From: PNC22 sp035654175
GTDB taxonomy: Bacteria > Planctomycetota > Phycisphaerae > Phycisphaerales > UBA1924
DNA: 19,516 nt
Direction: 5' to 3'
NCBI GenBank assembly: GCA_035654175.1
Contig: DASRXL010000117.1
Location: 1 to 19,516 of the forward strand
Positions 1 to 7,989 of the stretch are shown here, one piece after another (the first letter of the stretch is position 1; the number at the start of each line of letters is the position of its first letter). The translations under genes and the position numbers were made by a program. Under the pieces are notes generated by a model. It saw only the letters and a program-made list of their open reading frames with translations. It made no database searches and was not told the origin of the DNA.

Positions 1-217
1 CGTGCCCGGCGTAGCCCTTGACCGTCTCCACCAGGTTGGGGATCAGGTCGTATCGCCGCTTGAGCTGCACGTCGATCTGCGCCCAGCCGTTGTCGCAGTC
101 CACCTTCGCCCGCACCAGGCTGTTGTACATCGCCATCACGATCAGCAGGATGACGACGAAAACGCCCAGCGCGACCAGACCCACAATCAGCCCGAGCCCT
201 ATGCCCATTCCGCTCAT
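1..217 (-). CDS. lemA: LemA family protein (partial, N-terminal 72 residues)
   Basis: Reading the minus strand from the ATG at 215-217 gives 72 codons before the window edge. The N-terminus is a single hydrophobic segment (about residues 5-29), followed by the LemA signature: MYNSLVRAKV, a DNGWAQIDVQLKRR block, then YDLIPNLVETVKGYAGH. LemA proteins are membrane-anchored helical-bundle proteins; the cellular role is poorly defined and they often sit next to TPM-domain or protease genes. A GGGAGG ribosome-binding site lies about 8 nt before the start. The gene is divergent from the membrane-protein gene at 352, with a 134-bp gap that should hold both promoters. The 3' part lies outside the window, so its partners cannot be seen. 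The Trp-x-x-Ile-Asp-Val-Gln core makes the family call secure. Confidence 0.93.
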   Translation of the reverse strand, partial: MSGMGIGLGLIVGLVALGVFVVILLIVMAMYNSLVRAKVDCDNGWAQIDVQLKRRYDLIPNLVETVKGYAGH

Positions 218-351
218 GCCGTAACCCTCCCCGCGCGAGCCGTGCGAGAGCATACCGTGGCGACGCCGAGCCCGCGCCGGGCACGCCCCGAACCCAGTAC
301 CATGCTTCCGATTTCTCCCCGTGTGATTTCCACGCTGCCCGGAGAGACCCC

Positions 352-1629
352 ATGACCGCGCCACCGCCCGCCCGCCGCGGCCCGACCTTGTACGACGACC
401 TCGCCGCCGGCCTGCTCTGGCCCAGGCTCCTCCGGGCCGCCTCCCTCGCCGCCCGCCCCCAGCGGATTCTGCTCGCGCTCTTCCTCGTCCTGCTGCTCGG
501 CGCGCTCGGCTCGGTCCGGATGCCCTGGGCCGAGGAAGGGTCGCTCCCGTTCCTCCAAGCCGTCGCCGGCGACAAGCTCCGCTCGCTCCATCTGATCTGG
601 CTCGGCCTCACAAGCGTTGAGCCCGGGGTCATGCTCTCGGGCTTTGCCCACCTCACGACCGACGTCACCCGCCTCATGCTCCCGCAGTACCCGGTGAGCA
701 CCTTCCTGATCGGCATCCCCGCCCTGCTCATCATCGCCGTCCTCGGGGGCGCGATCTGCCGCTCGGTCGCCACCGAGTTCTCGCAGGAGATCGTCCACCC
801 CTGGCCGCGCGTCCTGCGGTTCGCGGTGGAGCGCTGGCTGACGTTCATCGGCTCGCTTGCCCTGCCGTGGATCGCCGTCGCGCTCGCCGGGCTCGTGCTC
901 GCCGTCAGCGGCTGGATCTTCTTCGGCGGGCTCCCGGTGCTCGACGTGCTCGGCGCGATCCTGTTCGGCCTCGCCCTGCTGCTCGGCCTGGCCGCGGTCC
1001 TGCTCGTCGGTCTCTCCGTCTTCGCCGGACCGCTCCTCCTCCCCGCCGCGGCGTGCGAGGGGAGCGACGCCATCGACGCGGCCCAGCGGGCCTTCGCCTA
1101 CGCCTGCGCGCGCCCGCTCAGGCTTCTCTGGTACTTCCTCGTCGCCGCCGTCGTCGGACTTCTCGCGGTCGGTGTCGTCTACCTCCTCGCGGAGGGCGCA
1201 GACCGCTTCGCCCGCTCCGCCGCGGCGAGCTGGGCGAGCCCGAGCGGCACCGCGGCGCTCACCGGTGAATTCCCGGCCGAAGCCAGCCTCGACGCCGCGG
1301 GGAACCCGCGCGAGCTCCGCGGCACGTCCGCCGCCGCCGCCCGCGCCGTCGATCTCTGGTCTTCGGCCTTGGGCGCGCTCGTGGCTGCGTATGCCCTGAG
1401 CTACGTCTTCGTGGCCGGTACGCTGGTCTACCTCTTCATCCGCGAGGTCTGCGACGGCCAGCACCACACGGAGCTGTGGACGCCGGGGCTGATCGAGAGC
1501 TCGCTCGAGGCCTCAATGCGACGGCCGGCCGACGCCCCGCCGGTCCAGCCTCTGCCCGACGAGGGCGACGATATCGAGCCGCAGGAGGAATCGAAGAAGG
1601 CGCCTTTGCCACAGATGAACGCAGATTGA
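352..1629 (+). CDS. Multi-pass membrane protein of unknown function
   Basis: The protein has 425 residues. The ATG at 352 is preceded by GGAGAG at a good distance. Hydrophobic segments lie near residues 38-54, 115-135, 165-190, 200-230, 258-280 and 338-364, so there are about six or seven membrane passes. A polar stretch (about 281-335) sits between the last two, and the tail (about 365-425) is acidic and Pro-rich. I recognise no catalytic motif. A PAAACEGSDAIDAAQRAFAYACARP segment between two membrane helices resembles the loop of integral membrane proteins that assemble in pairs of helices, but that does not define a function. The last codons (about PLPQMNAD) are encoded by the left arm of an inverted repeat at 1608-1694, so the native C-terminus may have been replaced. 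Translation is certain enough from length and codon pattern; the function is unknown. Confidence 0.88.
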   Translation: MTAPPPARRGPTLYDDLAAGLLWPRLLRAASLAARPQRILLALFLVLLLGALGSVRMPWAEEGSLPFLQAVAGDKLRSLHLIWLGLTSVEPGVMLSGFAHLTTDVTRLMLPQYPVSTFLIGIPALLIIAVLGGAICRSVATEFSQEIVHPWPRVLRFAVERWLTFIGSLALPWIAVALAGLVLAVSGWIFFGGLPVLDVLGAILFGLALLLGLAAVLLVGLSVFAGPLLLPAAACEGSDAIDAAQRAFAYACARPLRLLWYFLVAAVVGLLAVGVVYLLAEGADRFARSAAASWASPSGTAALTGEFPAEASLDAAGNPRELRGTSAAAARAVDLWSSALGALVAAYALSYVFVAGTLVYLFIREVCDGQHHTELWTPGLIESSLEASMRRPADAPPVQPLPDEGDDIEPQEESKKAPLPQMNAD

Positions 1630-1694
1630 CACAGCTAAAGACAGGCGCGTCACAGCTCTGGCCCTTATCTGTGTGCATCCGTGTCATCTGTGGC
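1608..1694. repeat. Imperfect inverted repeat built on ACAGATG/CATCTGT words
   Basis: The left arm (1608-1638) starts GCCACAGATGA and contains GACACAGCTAA. The right arm (1665-1694) ends TCATCTGTGGC and contains TTATCTGTGTGC. The arms are near-complementary over about 30 nt with a few one-base slips, separated by about 26 nt. The left arm covers the stop codon of the upstream membrane-protein gene (TGA at 1627-1629). The unit lies between that gene and the convergent aminotransferase, where it could act as a bidirectional terminator. From memory, similar ACAGATG-type intergenic repeats are common in planctomycete and verrucomicrobial genomes; I cannot confirm copy number here. Confidence 0.75.
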
Positions 1695-1754
1695 CAACAC
1701 TTCTTCTGCCTCTGTTTCCCGCGCGAGAGAGTGATCGCATTCCCCGGGCAGCTC

Positions 1755-2654
1755 TCAGGCGACCGGAGTGCCCTCTGCCGCGGTGCGTCGCGAATAGAGG
1801 GCAGACAGCCTGCGCGTCATCTCCCCGCCCTCGCCGCTCCCGATCGTGCGGCCGTCCACCCGCGTCACCGCCGCCAGTTCCCCCATCGTCCCCGTGCAGA
1901 ATACCTCGTCGGCTCGGTACACCTCGGTCATCGAGATATCCCGCTCGGCGCACGGTATGCTCTCCGCGCGGCAGATCTCGAGCACCGTCGCACGCGTGAT
2001 CCCCTCGGGGCACGCTACGAGCCTGCTCGTCTCGACGACGCCCCCCGTCACGATGAAGACGTGCGTCGCGTTGGTCTCCGCCAAGAATCCCCTGGTGTCC
2101 AGCATGATCGCGTCGTCCGCCCCCGCCACGTTCGCCTCGATCTTCGCCAGGATCGACTGGATCAGGTTGCAGTGATGGATCTTGGGATCCAGGCAATCCG
2201 GCGGGAACCGCCGCACGCTCGACGTGATCAGGCTGAGCCCCGCCCGCCCGTACACCGGCGCCTTGTGCTCGGCGAGCACGATCAGCGTCGGCGCCGACTG
2301 GTTCAGCCGAGGGTCCATGCCGCTGGTGATCTTCACGCCGCGGGTCAGCGTCAGGCGGATGTGCACGCCGTCCCGCATGCCGTTGGCCGCGAGCGTCTTC
2401 CTGATTTCCTCGATGATGCGTTCGCTGTTTGGAATCTCCGCGAACGCCAGCGCCTTCGCGCTCGAGCGCAGCCGCTCCAGGTGCTCGGCCAGCTTGAAGA
2501 TCCGCCCATTGTACAGGCGCAGCCCCTCCCACACCGCGTCGCCGCCCTGCACGGCCGAATCGAACGGGCTGATCCCCGCCTTGTCGCGGTGAATCAACTC
2601 GCCGTTGACGTTGACCAGCAGATCGCGGTTTTTCTCATTGAACGTCTGGAGCAT
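1755..2654 (-). CDS. ilvE: Class IV PLP-dependent aminotransferase (branched-chain type)
   Basis: This cytoplasmic enzyme has 299 residues, the usual length for fold-type IV aminotransferases. It should move an amino group between a branched-chain amino acid and 2-oxoglutarate or a related keto acid. Key features are SPFDSAVQGGDAVWEGLR (about 29-46), HLERL (58-62), the catalytic Lys158 in DPKIHHCNLI, and Glu193 in LAETNATHVF, which contacts the cofactor ring. ATG 2654 is preceded by AAAGGA at 8 nt, which decides the start over an upstream in-frame Met in the repeat-rich region. The ORF stays open 44 codons further upstream, but that translation looks like repeat sequence. The sequence is closer to the aminotransferase half of the plant 'BCAT-like' fusion proteins than to E. 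coli IlvE, so the exact substrate (branched-chain, D-amino acid or aminodeoxychorismate-like) is less certain than the fold. Confidence 0.9.
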   Translation of the reverse strand: MLQTFNEKNRDLLVNVNGELIHRDKAGISPFDSAVQGGDAVWEGLRLYNGRIFKLAEHLERLRSSAKALAFAEIPNSERIIEEIRKTLAANGMRDGVHIRLTLTRGVKITSGMDPRLNQSAPTLIVLAEHKAPVYGRAGLSLITSSVRRFPPDCLDPKIHHCNLIQSILAKIEANVAGADDAIMLDTRGFLAETNATHVFIVTGGVVETSRLVACPEGITRATVLEICRAESIPCAERDISMTEVYRADEVFCTGTMGELAAVTRVDGRTIGSGEGGEMTRRLSALYSRRTAAEGTPVA

Positions 2655-2669
2655 CGGGCAGGTCCTTTG

Positions 2670-2840
2670 AACGCAGGGTGGCGCAGCAAGAAGCGCAGAA
2701 TACGCACAGAGGGCTAAGGAGTGTTGAAGGCGAGAGCGCGAAGAACTCGAAAGAGAACAAGAAGCCCAGCCAGCTTGTGCTTCCACTTCGCGTTCTTGTC
2801 CCCTTCATCCCTTCGCGTTCCTGCCTCTCTGGGGCCTCTG
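2670..2840. repeat. Repeat-rich intergenic segment with GCGAAG/CTTCGC inverted arms
   Basis: The 225-bp gap between the aminotransferase start and the ankyrin gene is mostly repetitive. A purine-rich left part with words such as ACGCAG, GCGCAG and CGCACAGAG (2670-2712) leads into CGCGAAGAACTCGAAAG (from 2737). A pyrimidine-rich right part (2793-2817) reads TTCTTGTCCCC...CTTCGCG. The reverse complement of 2793-2817 matches 2737-2763 with few differences, and CTGCCTCTCTGGGGCCTCTGC (2821-2841) mirrors the CAG/GAG words further left. Its style is like the repeat at 1608-1694, so the aminotransferase is bracketed on both sides. No gene is supported here. Confidence 0.6.
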
Positions 2841-2879
2841 CATCGCCTCCGCGCCCGTTTCCCCACCGCTGCAGGCGGC

Positions 2880-3680
2880 TCAGGCCTGGACCCGCGCCGC
2901 CCGAACAGTCTCGCCGAAGCCCTCGACGACCAGGCCCGTGGCTTGGCCCCCTTCCACCGTAAACGCTACGGATACCCGGCGCGCTCCCACGGGAAAGAAC
3001 ACATTGCCGGAACGCGGCGCCATGTTGCGCTTGCTGCCGCCGGGCCGCTCGATGACGAGCATCGACAGACGCTCGTTCCACGACACCAGGAAACGTTCCG
3101 ACTCGTCGGGACCCCATGCGTACGCCCCCAGCATGTTCGCCGCGGCGTCCTGCGCCACCGCGCCGAACGTCGACGGCGCAATCCCGACGGAGTCCAGATA
3201 CTCACGGACCCGCTGGGCGCCGCCGGCCTCCGCGTGCGCGTAGAGCGAGATGCTGTGCGGCCCCTCGAGCTCCCTCGCGCCCGGCACGCCCTCAATGATG
3301 GCCCTCACCGCGTCCACGTTGTCCATGGCCGCGAACGTGAAGAGGTCCGGCCGCGCGCCGTGCCCGATCAGGACCTCGACGATATCCAGCCGCCCCGTGT
3401 GCGATGCGGCCCCGATCGCTGTCTCCCAATCTCCGAAGCCCCAATCCCACGCCGCCTTCGCCAACCCCACATCGAGCGCGAGCAGCTCGCGAACCCGGTC
3501 GACCTGCGCGTGCGACGCCCCGACCATCGAACGGGCCAGCTCGGGGTCGGTCGTCGGGTAGGCGTCCCCAACCGAGCCCGCCGCGGGCGCGGCCCGCGCG
3601 CCCCCGCCCGCGACCGCCACCGCGCCGGCCGCGCCAACCAGCCCGACGGACAGGAATTGACGCCTCGAAGCGTGTTGCAT
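2880..3680 (-). CDS. Tat-exported ankyrin-repeat protein
   Basis: The protein has 266 residues from the ATG at 3680, with AGAGGAGA about 8 nt upstream. The N-terminus carries a twin-arginine motif (SRRQFL, residues 5-10), a hydrophobic Ala/Gly/Val core (about 11-28) and an Ala-rich cleavage region, so the folded protein is probably exported through Tat. Residues about 58-165 contain degenerate ankyrin units: AAxHTGRLDIVEVLIGHGARPD at 91-112 is the clearest, followed by FAAMDNVDAVRAIIEGVP. Ankyrin repeats mediate protein-protein contact. The C-terminal 90 residues (NERLSMLVIERPGG onward) look like a small beta-rich domain with no family I can name. It lies 79 bp downstream of the sulfotransferase-like gene on the same strand. 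The partner is unknown. Confidence 0.87.
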   Translation of the reverse strand: MQHASRRQFLSVGLVGAAGAVAVAGGGARAAPAAGSVGDAYPTTDPELARSMVGASHAQVDRVRELLALDVGLAKAAWDWGFGDWETAIGAASHTGRLDIVEVLIGHGARPDLFTFAAMDNVDAVRAIIEGVPGARELEGPHSISLYAHAEAGGAQRVREYLDSVGIAPSTFGAVAQDAAANMLGAYAWGPDESERFLVSWNERLSMLVIERPGGSKRNMAPRSGNVFFPVGARRVSVAFTVEGGQATGLVVEGFGETVRAARVQA

Positions 3681-3759
3681 CTCCGTGTCTCCTCTGAACC
3701 CGTGCGAACGTAAGACGCCCTGCCGACAGGTCCGTTCCTCGCATCGGTCGCGCCGAGGC

Positions 3760-4500
3760 TCATCCTCCCAGCCGGTGAGCCGCCAACTGCTCGTACAGCG
3801 CCCTGCACTCCTCATACACACCTTCGAGCCCTCGCGGCACCGGCTCGTCCTTCGGCGTGTACGGCCCAAACCCCGTGCTCTGCTCCACGCTCGCATACCA
3901 GTGTTTCGCCCACACGCCGTCCGTCGCGCGCGGCCCCGGCGGCCAGCGGAGCATCGCCTCGTCGAAGTCGACGCCAACCGCCTCGCATAGCCCCGTGAGC
4001 ACCCCGCGAGGATCCTTCAGGATGTCCCGCGAGTCCACCACCGGCGGCACCCGCCCCGTCCGCCCCCGCTCGGCCTCGAACAGCTCCACCTGCTGCGGCA
4101 GGCCCAGGTCCAGCGCCGTCGGCCGCTCCACCACCTTCACAAAGCTCGTGATCACCTCCCGCGGCTCGCGGATCAGGAAGCAGTTCGTCAGCCCCGCGAT
4201 CCACGCCCGATCCATCCCCGGCAGCAGATGGTGCGCCATGTGCTTCTGATACCACACGCGCTTCCCGCCGGGTACGGGCCCGGTCAGCTCCCCCACCACC
4301 TTCCGCCAATCCGTCTCGTGGCGTGCGATCACCTCCTCGCGTCCCGGATGCTCCGCCCCGCTCGCCAGCAGGTAGTGCGCGTAGAGCGGCTCATCGACGA
4401 CGACGGCGTCGGAGCGATTCCCGAACGACCGCATCATCGCCGTCGAAATATTCCGCGGCCCCGACCACATCGCAATCCGCACGCATCCATCGTTCGCCAT
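3760..4500 (-). CDS. Sulfotransferase-like P-loop protein (BCAT-associated type)
   Basis: The protein has 246 residues from ATG 4500; the Shine-Dalgarno is weak, and the start is chosen because homologues begin just before the first strand. The N-terminal IAMWSGPRNISTAMMRSFGNR (9-29) matches the 5'-phosphosulfate-binding loop of the sulfotransferase fold, and FLIREPREVITSF (108-120) matches the 3'-phosphate-binding segment. VVDEPLYAHYL (34-44) and the late GVWAKHWYASVEQSTGF block are typical of a subgroup that, in plants, is fused in front of a class IV aminotransferase. A related aminotransferase gene lies two genes downstream. The family is P-loop and PAPS-binding by similarity, but whether this subgroup transfers sulfate is unknown. 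It is cytoplasmic, with no signal peptide or membrane segment. Confidence 0.88.
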   Translation of the reverse strand: MANDGCVRIAMWSGPRNISTAMMRSFGNRSDAVVVDEPLYAHYLLASGAEHPGREEVIARHETDWRKVVGELTGPVPGGKRVWYQKHMAHHLLPGMDRAWIAGLTNCFLIREPREVITSFVKVVERPTALDLGLPQQVELFEAERGRTGRVPPVVDSRDILKDPRGVLTGLCEAVGVDFDEAMLRWPPGPRATDGVWAKHWYASVEQSTGFGPYTPKDEPVPRGLEGVYEECRALYEQLAAHRLGG

Positions 4501-4596
4501 AGGGCGAGCATACCCGCACCCGGGTACCCCGCACCTCCTCGGGCGGCTCCCTGTTCTCCAACCTACTCTCCGCCTCAAGCAACGCAGAAAGTAGCA

Positions 4597-6423
4597 TCAC
4601 CAGTCGCCGGGCTCGGCGTCTGGCGCTCCGCTGCCGGAGGAACTCGCCGTTTGCAACATCGCCAGGATCGCGGGCTCCCACTCCGGGTATTGCACCCCAA
4701 GCCACTCAAGCAAATTGATTGCGTCGCTGCAGACACTCGCGTCGGCATGGGAGAGGAGCGGCTGGACGCGCCGCACGACCTCATCGACGGGGAATCCAGG
4801 CGCGTCGCGAGAATAGAGAAGGACCGACAAGACGCGGTCGAGATCGGCGGCACGCGAGGTCGCGTCGAGCAGCGGAAGCAGCACCGCCAGCTGCTCCGCC
4901 GGGATCGCCTGGTACGTCTTCGACCATCCGTCCGCGAGCCCCCGTCGAATATCGGTCCGGAGATCCTGATCGCTGATGAGCTGTCGCACCGCGCCGTGTC
5001 CGCTCCCGCCGGCGCCGGCGATCGCGGCCGACGCAAGACGAACGGCCGCGGGCTCGCTGTCGGACAAGGCGATCCGCAGCAGTGCCTCGCACGACGCTTC
5101 GGTGCCCGCCCAGCCGAGCGCTTGGATCGCGACGCTCCGGACCTGGGGGTCGCCGGTTGCGGCGATCGCGGCCACACCGTCGAGCGCATCGGACTCTGAC
5201 ATAGCGCCAGCTAGGTACCAAGCAATCCGGTCTGCCGATCCCCTTTCGTGTCGTCGCAATCTGTTCACCACCGCCTGAACCGCTTCCGCTGGATACAGCC
5301 CCGCGTTCCGCAGGAGCTGCATGCAGAGTCTTGCCTCGGGCGCCGATCCCGCTTCAATTCTCTCGACGAGCTGCGCGACAACGGAGCCGACAACTAACCT
5401 GATCCGCTGGCCCTCTGCCGACCTGGCCGGCGCCTCCCACAACCAAAGCAGGCCCGAATAGCCTCGCTCGAGTTCGGACGCGCTCGCCGCACCGAGGGGC
5501 GAGTCTGCCTCGCCCAGCAGCCTCGCCATTCCGACAATTACTTGCGCCCTGTCCTGGACACTCTCACTGTCAAGCATCGACGCTATCACAGACGCACGAG
5601 AGCGCGACAGGCGCGGCGTGACTGCGCTCCGTGCGCGGTGCCGTGCCCAGGCGACCTGCCAGTCCCAGAGGTGAGCCCCATTGATCCGGTCTTGGAGCGT
5701 CTCCTCCGAACCCCGCGGCGACGCTGGATACCATGTCTCGGGCAGCCAGTTCATCCCCGCGACTAAGACGGTGGTCGGCACCAACCCCATCGGACCGACA
5801 CGCAACGCACGCGGCAGGTTCTGCCCGTAAATCCCAACGACCACCAACAGAGCCCCGTTCCACACAAGCCGCCTGCGCCGCCGCGGCAGGTAGAGTCGTC
5901 GCACGCTCCCCGCGTCGTGCCCACACTCCGGGCAGACGAGGCCGGCCGAGCCCTTTCCAGCCGCGCTCATGTCATACCAACACTTCGGGCACCGCCGCCG
6001 GCCACGCGAACGATCACCCCGCCAAGCCCAAACCGCCAGCGCCGCCCCGAACGTGCCCACGCCCGCCAGGGCAGCACTCAGCGGTCGCACCCACGGCCCT
6101 CGCGCGGACAAATCCGTCTCCCACGACCACACCCAGATCCCGAGCGGCACGAGCACGATACCGAGGCCGAAAGCCGCCGCGCCCAAGCGCACCAGCACAG
6201 GATCCGATCGGAACTGCAGCAGTTCCTCTTCCCGTCTCACCTCAAACTCACACCCCGCACACCGCCGCCCCTCCACGCCCCGCATGTCCCGCCCGCACTC
6301 CGGGCACCGGCGCGAGCCGGGATCCCGCCCCGCCCGCAGGCCGCGCATAAACACGCTCGCTCCCCACAGCCCGAGGAACGCGCTCAGGAAGAACAGCACC
6401 ACGTTGGCGGGAGGAAGTCCCAC
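4597..6423 (-). CDS. Membrane protein with two zinc ribbons and HEAT-like repeats
   Basis: The protein has 608 residues with a GTG start at 6423, directly after an in-frame stop. In order: a membrane helix (about 7-27), a zinc ribbon with Cys40, Cys43, Cys55 and Cys58, two membrane helices (about 78-98 and 115-134), a second ribbon with Cys145, Cys148, Cys164 and Cys167 (CPKCWYDM...CPECG), an Arg-rich strip and a fourth helix (about 186-206). From about residue 270 to 590 there is a long helical region with HEAT-like units, such as ATGDPQVRSVAIQALGWAG and SDSEPAAVRLASAAIAGAGG. The CPKCWYDM ribbon is, from memory, frequent in Phycisphaerae membrane proteins of unknown role. The helical repeats suggest a scaffold for binding other proteins. 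It starts 38 bp after the MFS stop, so it may be co-transcribed with it. No enzymatic motif is seen. Confidence 0.88.
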   Translation of the reverse strand: MGLPPANVVLFFLSAFLGLWGASVFMRGLRAGRDPGSRRCPECGRDMRGVEGRRCAGCEFEVRREEELLQFRSDPVLVRLGAAAFGLGIVLVPLGIWVWSWETDLSARGPWVRPLSAALAGVGTFGAALAVWAWRGDRSRGRRRCPKCWYDMSAAGKGSAGLVCPECGHDAGSVRRLYLPRRRRRLVWNGALLVVVGIYGQNLPRALRVGPMGLVPTTVLVAGMNWLPETWYPASPRGSEETLQDRINGAHLWDWQVAWARHRARSAVTPRLSRSRASVIASMLDSESVQDRAQVIVGMARLLGEADSPLGAASASELERGYSGLLWLWEAPARSAEGQRIRLVVGSVVAQLVERIEAGSAPEARLCMQLLRNAGLYPAEAVQAVVNRLRRHERGSADRIAWYLAGAMSESDALDGVAAIAATGDPQVRSVAIQALGWAGTEASCEALLRIALSDSEPAAVRLASAAIAGAGGSGHGAVRQLISDQDLRTDIRRGLADGWSKTYQAIPAEQLAVLLPLLDATSRAADLDRVLSVLLYSRDAPGFPVDEVVRRVQPLLSHADASVCSDAINLLEWLGVQYPEWEPAILAMLQTASSSGSGAPDAEPGDW

Positions 6424-6461
6424 GCGCCCAGCCTACCGCGCGCCCGCGGAAAGGTCCCCGG

Positions 6462-7895
6462 CTACCCGCCCCGCTCCAGCGGCTCCGCCTGCCCGCCGGC
6501 GCTCGCCCCGACCGCCGCCCCCACCAGCTCCCCATTCGTCTCCCCCCGCGCCTCCTCGTGCTCGATCCCCGCGACCAGCGGCCGGTCGATGGCCCCCATG
6601 CCCGGCCGGACCGTGAGCGGCTGCATGGGCACCGCCGTCGCCGCGTAGCGGGGCACCCGCTGCAGCAGGAGCAAGGGCAGCGTCAGCAGCCGCATTCCCG
6701 ACGAGGCCAGGAACAGGATGTGGTACGCCACCACGCTGTCGCCGAGCACCCAGAGCAGCGAGGCCCCGACGAACGACCCCGTCACGATCGCGATCGAGTT
6801 GCAGAAGTTGAAGAGGCTGAGCACGCTCGTCCGCTCCGCGGCGGGGATCGTCTCGAAGAGCAGCAGGAACGTCGCGATCTCGTAGCACGCCCACAGCGCG
6901 CCCGTCATGAGCTGCACGCACAGCAGATACCAGAAGTTGTCCGACGCCGCCCACAGCGCCGCCGCCGGGACCAGCCCGATCCCGCCGATGATGAGCACGA
7001 TCCGCGGCCCCTTGGCGTGCGCGAGCCGCCCGATGGAGGGCAGCACCAGCGATCGCGCCAGGAACGAGGCCGCGATCAGCACCATGTAGCTCAGGTAATC
7101 GAGCTCCAGCCGCACCAGCATGAAGGGTGTGAAGAACGGCCCGGAGATCTGCACGCACGTCTGCACCGCGAGCATGTAGCCCAGCAGCCGCACGTCGTGC
7201 CCGTGCCGCCACCGCGCGACGAACTGGCGCGCCGAGACCACGCGGAAGTCCGCCGGGATCGGCTCCGGCTCCCGCTGGGCCGCGAGGCACCGGCTCGCGA
7301 TGAGGCGCGAGACTCCCGCCCCGACGAACAGCGCCGCGAACACATCGACGCCGTGCGCGCTGCTCGGGTCGCGCTTGGCCGCCTGCAGCGCCAGCCCGGC
7401 GCCGACCAGCCCGATCACCGTCCCCACCTGCACGACGCGCGTCCGCTGCGCGAAGTACTTCGCGCGCACGCGCGGGGGCACCAGCGTCGCCACCCAGGTG
7501 TTCCAGGCCGGCCCCTGCGCGTAGTTGACCATCCAGTACACGCTCACCACCGCGTACAGCGCCCACGCCGGGATCGCCCCCCGCCACGCCGCCGCCGCCA
7601 GCGGGAAGAAGGACAGCGCCTGCACCGTCGCGCACAGCACCACCCACCGGCGCAGCGACCCCAGCACCCGCACCATCCGCGGCGTGATCAGCTGGAGCAT
7701 GCCGCCGACCACCAGCGGCACCGACGTGATCAGCCCCGCCAGGATCTCGCCCAGACCCAGCGCCACCGCAAACGCGCCGAAGTACGCCTCGCCGCACCCC
7801 ACCATCACGCAATAGAGAAACCCGTCCACCGTCATCAGGCGGAGGTCGCGTCGGGCGGAGATGCTCGGCGACGGGGCGGCCGGGGCGGGAGCCAT
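6462..7895 (-). CDS. Major facilitator superfamily transporter
   Basis: The protein has 477 residues from ATG 7895; an in-frame GTG at 7934 is a possible earlier start, and neither has a clear Shine-Dalgarno. About twelve hydrophobic helices are visible, the first at TVDGFLYCVMVGCGEAYFGAF. A charged cytoplasmic loop near residues 195-235 splits the two six-helix halves, as in MFS permeases. The helix 2-3 loop (TPRMVRVLGSLRRW) carries the basic pattern of the MFS A-motif. The tail of about 60 residues is Gly/Ala-rich and hydrophilic. The substrate cannot be read from the sequence. It follows the BFD-like gene after 94 bp, and the gap contains an 8-bp inverted repeat (7937-7944 with 7979-7986) that could reduce read-through. 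It may be the last member of the cobalamin-regulated unit or a separate gene. Confidence 0.88.
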   Translation of the reverse strand: MAPAPAAPSPSISARRDLRLMTVDGFLYCVMVGCGEAYFGAFAVALGLGEILAGLITSVPLVVGGMLQLITPRMVRVLGSLRRWVVLCATVQALSFFPLAAAAWRGAIPAWALYAVVSVYWMVNYAQGPAWNTWVATLVPPRVRAKYFAQRTRVVQVGTVIGLVGAGLALQAAKRDPSSAHGVDVFAALFVGAGVSRLIASRCLAAQREPEPIPADFRVVSARQFVARWRHGHDVRLLGYMLAVQTCVQISGPFFTPFMLVRLELDYLSYMVLIAASFLARSLVLPSIGRLAHAKGPRIVLIIGGIGLVPAAALWAASDNFWYLLCVQLMTGALWACYEIATFLLLFETIPAAERTSVLSLFNFCNSIAIVTGSFVGASLLWVLGDSVVAYHILFLASSGMRLLTLPLLLLQRVPRYAATAVPMQPLTVRPGMGAIDRPLVAGIEHEEARGETNGELVGAAVGASAGGQAEPLERGG

Positions 7896-7989
7896 TGGCG
7901 CTGAGCGTAGGAGCCCGCGCACCGGCCGCCCCACCGCGCCCGGGGGTCCCGCTGCGCTGGCGCGGAACCCACGGATCTCCCGGGCGATT

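Noticed and set aside
214..1467. Long minus-strand open frame opposite the membrane-protein gene
   Set aside because: Its translation is a charged Gly/Arg/Glu mix without pattern, the mirror of a hydrophobic high-GC gene; the plus-strand protein has clear membrane helices.
6558..7904. Plus-strand open frame opposite the MFS gene
   Set aside because: It is composed almost wholly of Arg, His, Gln and Pro, an antisense shadow of a transporter with a clear helix pattern.
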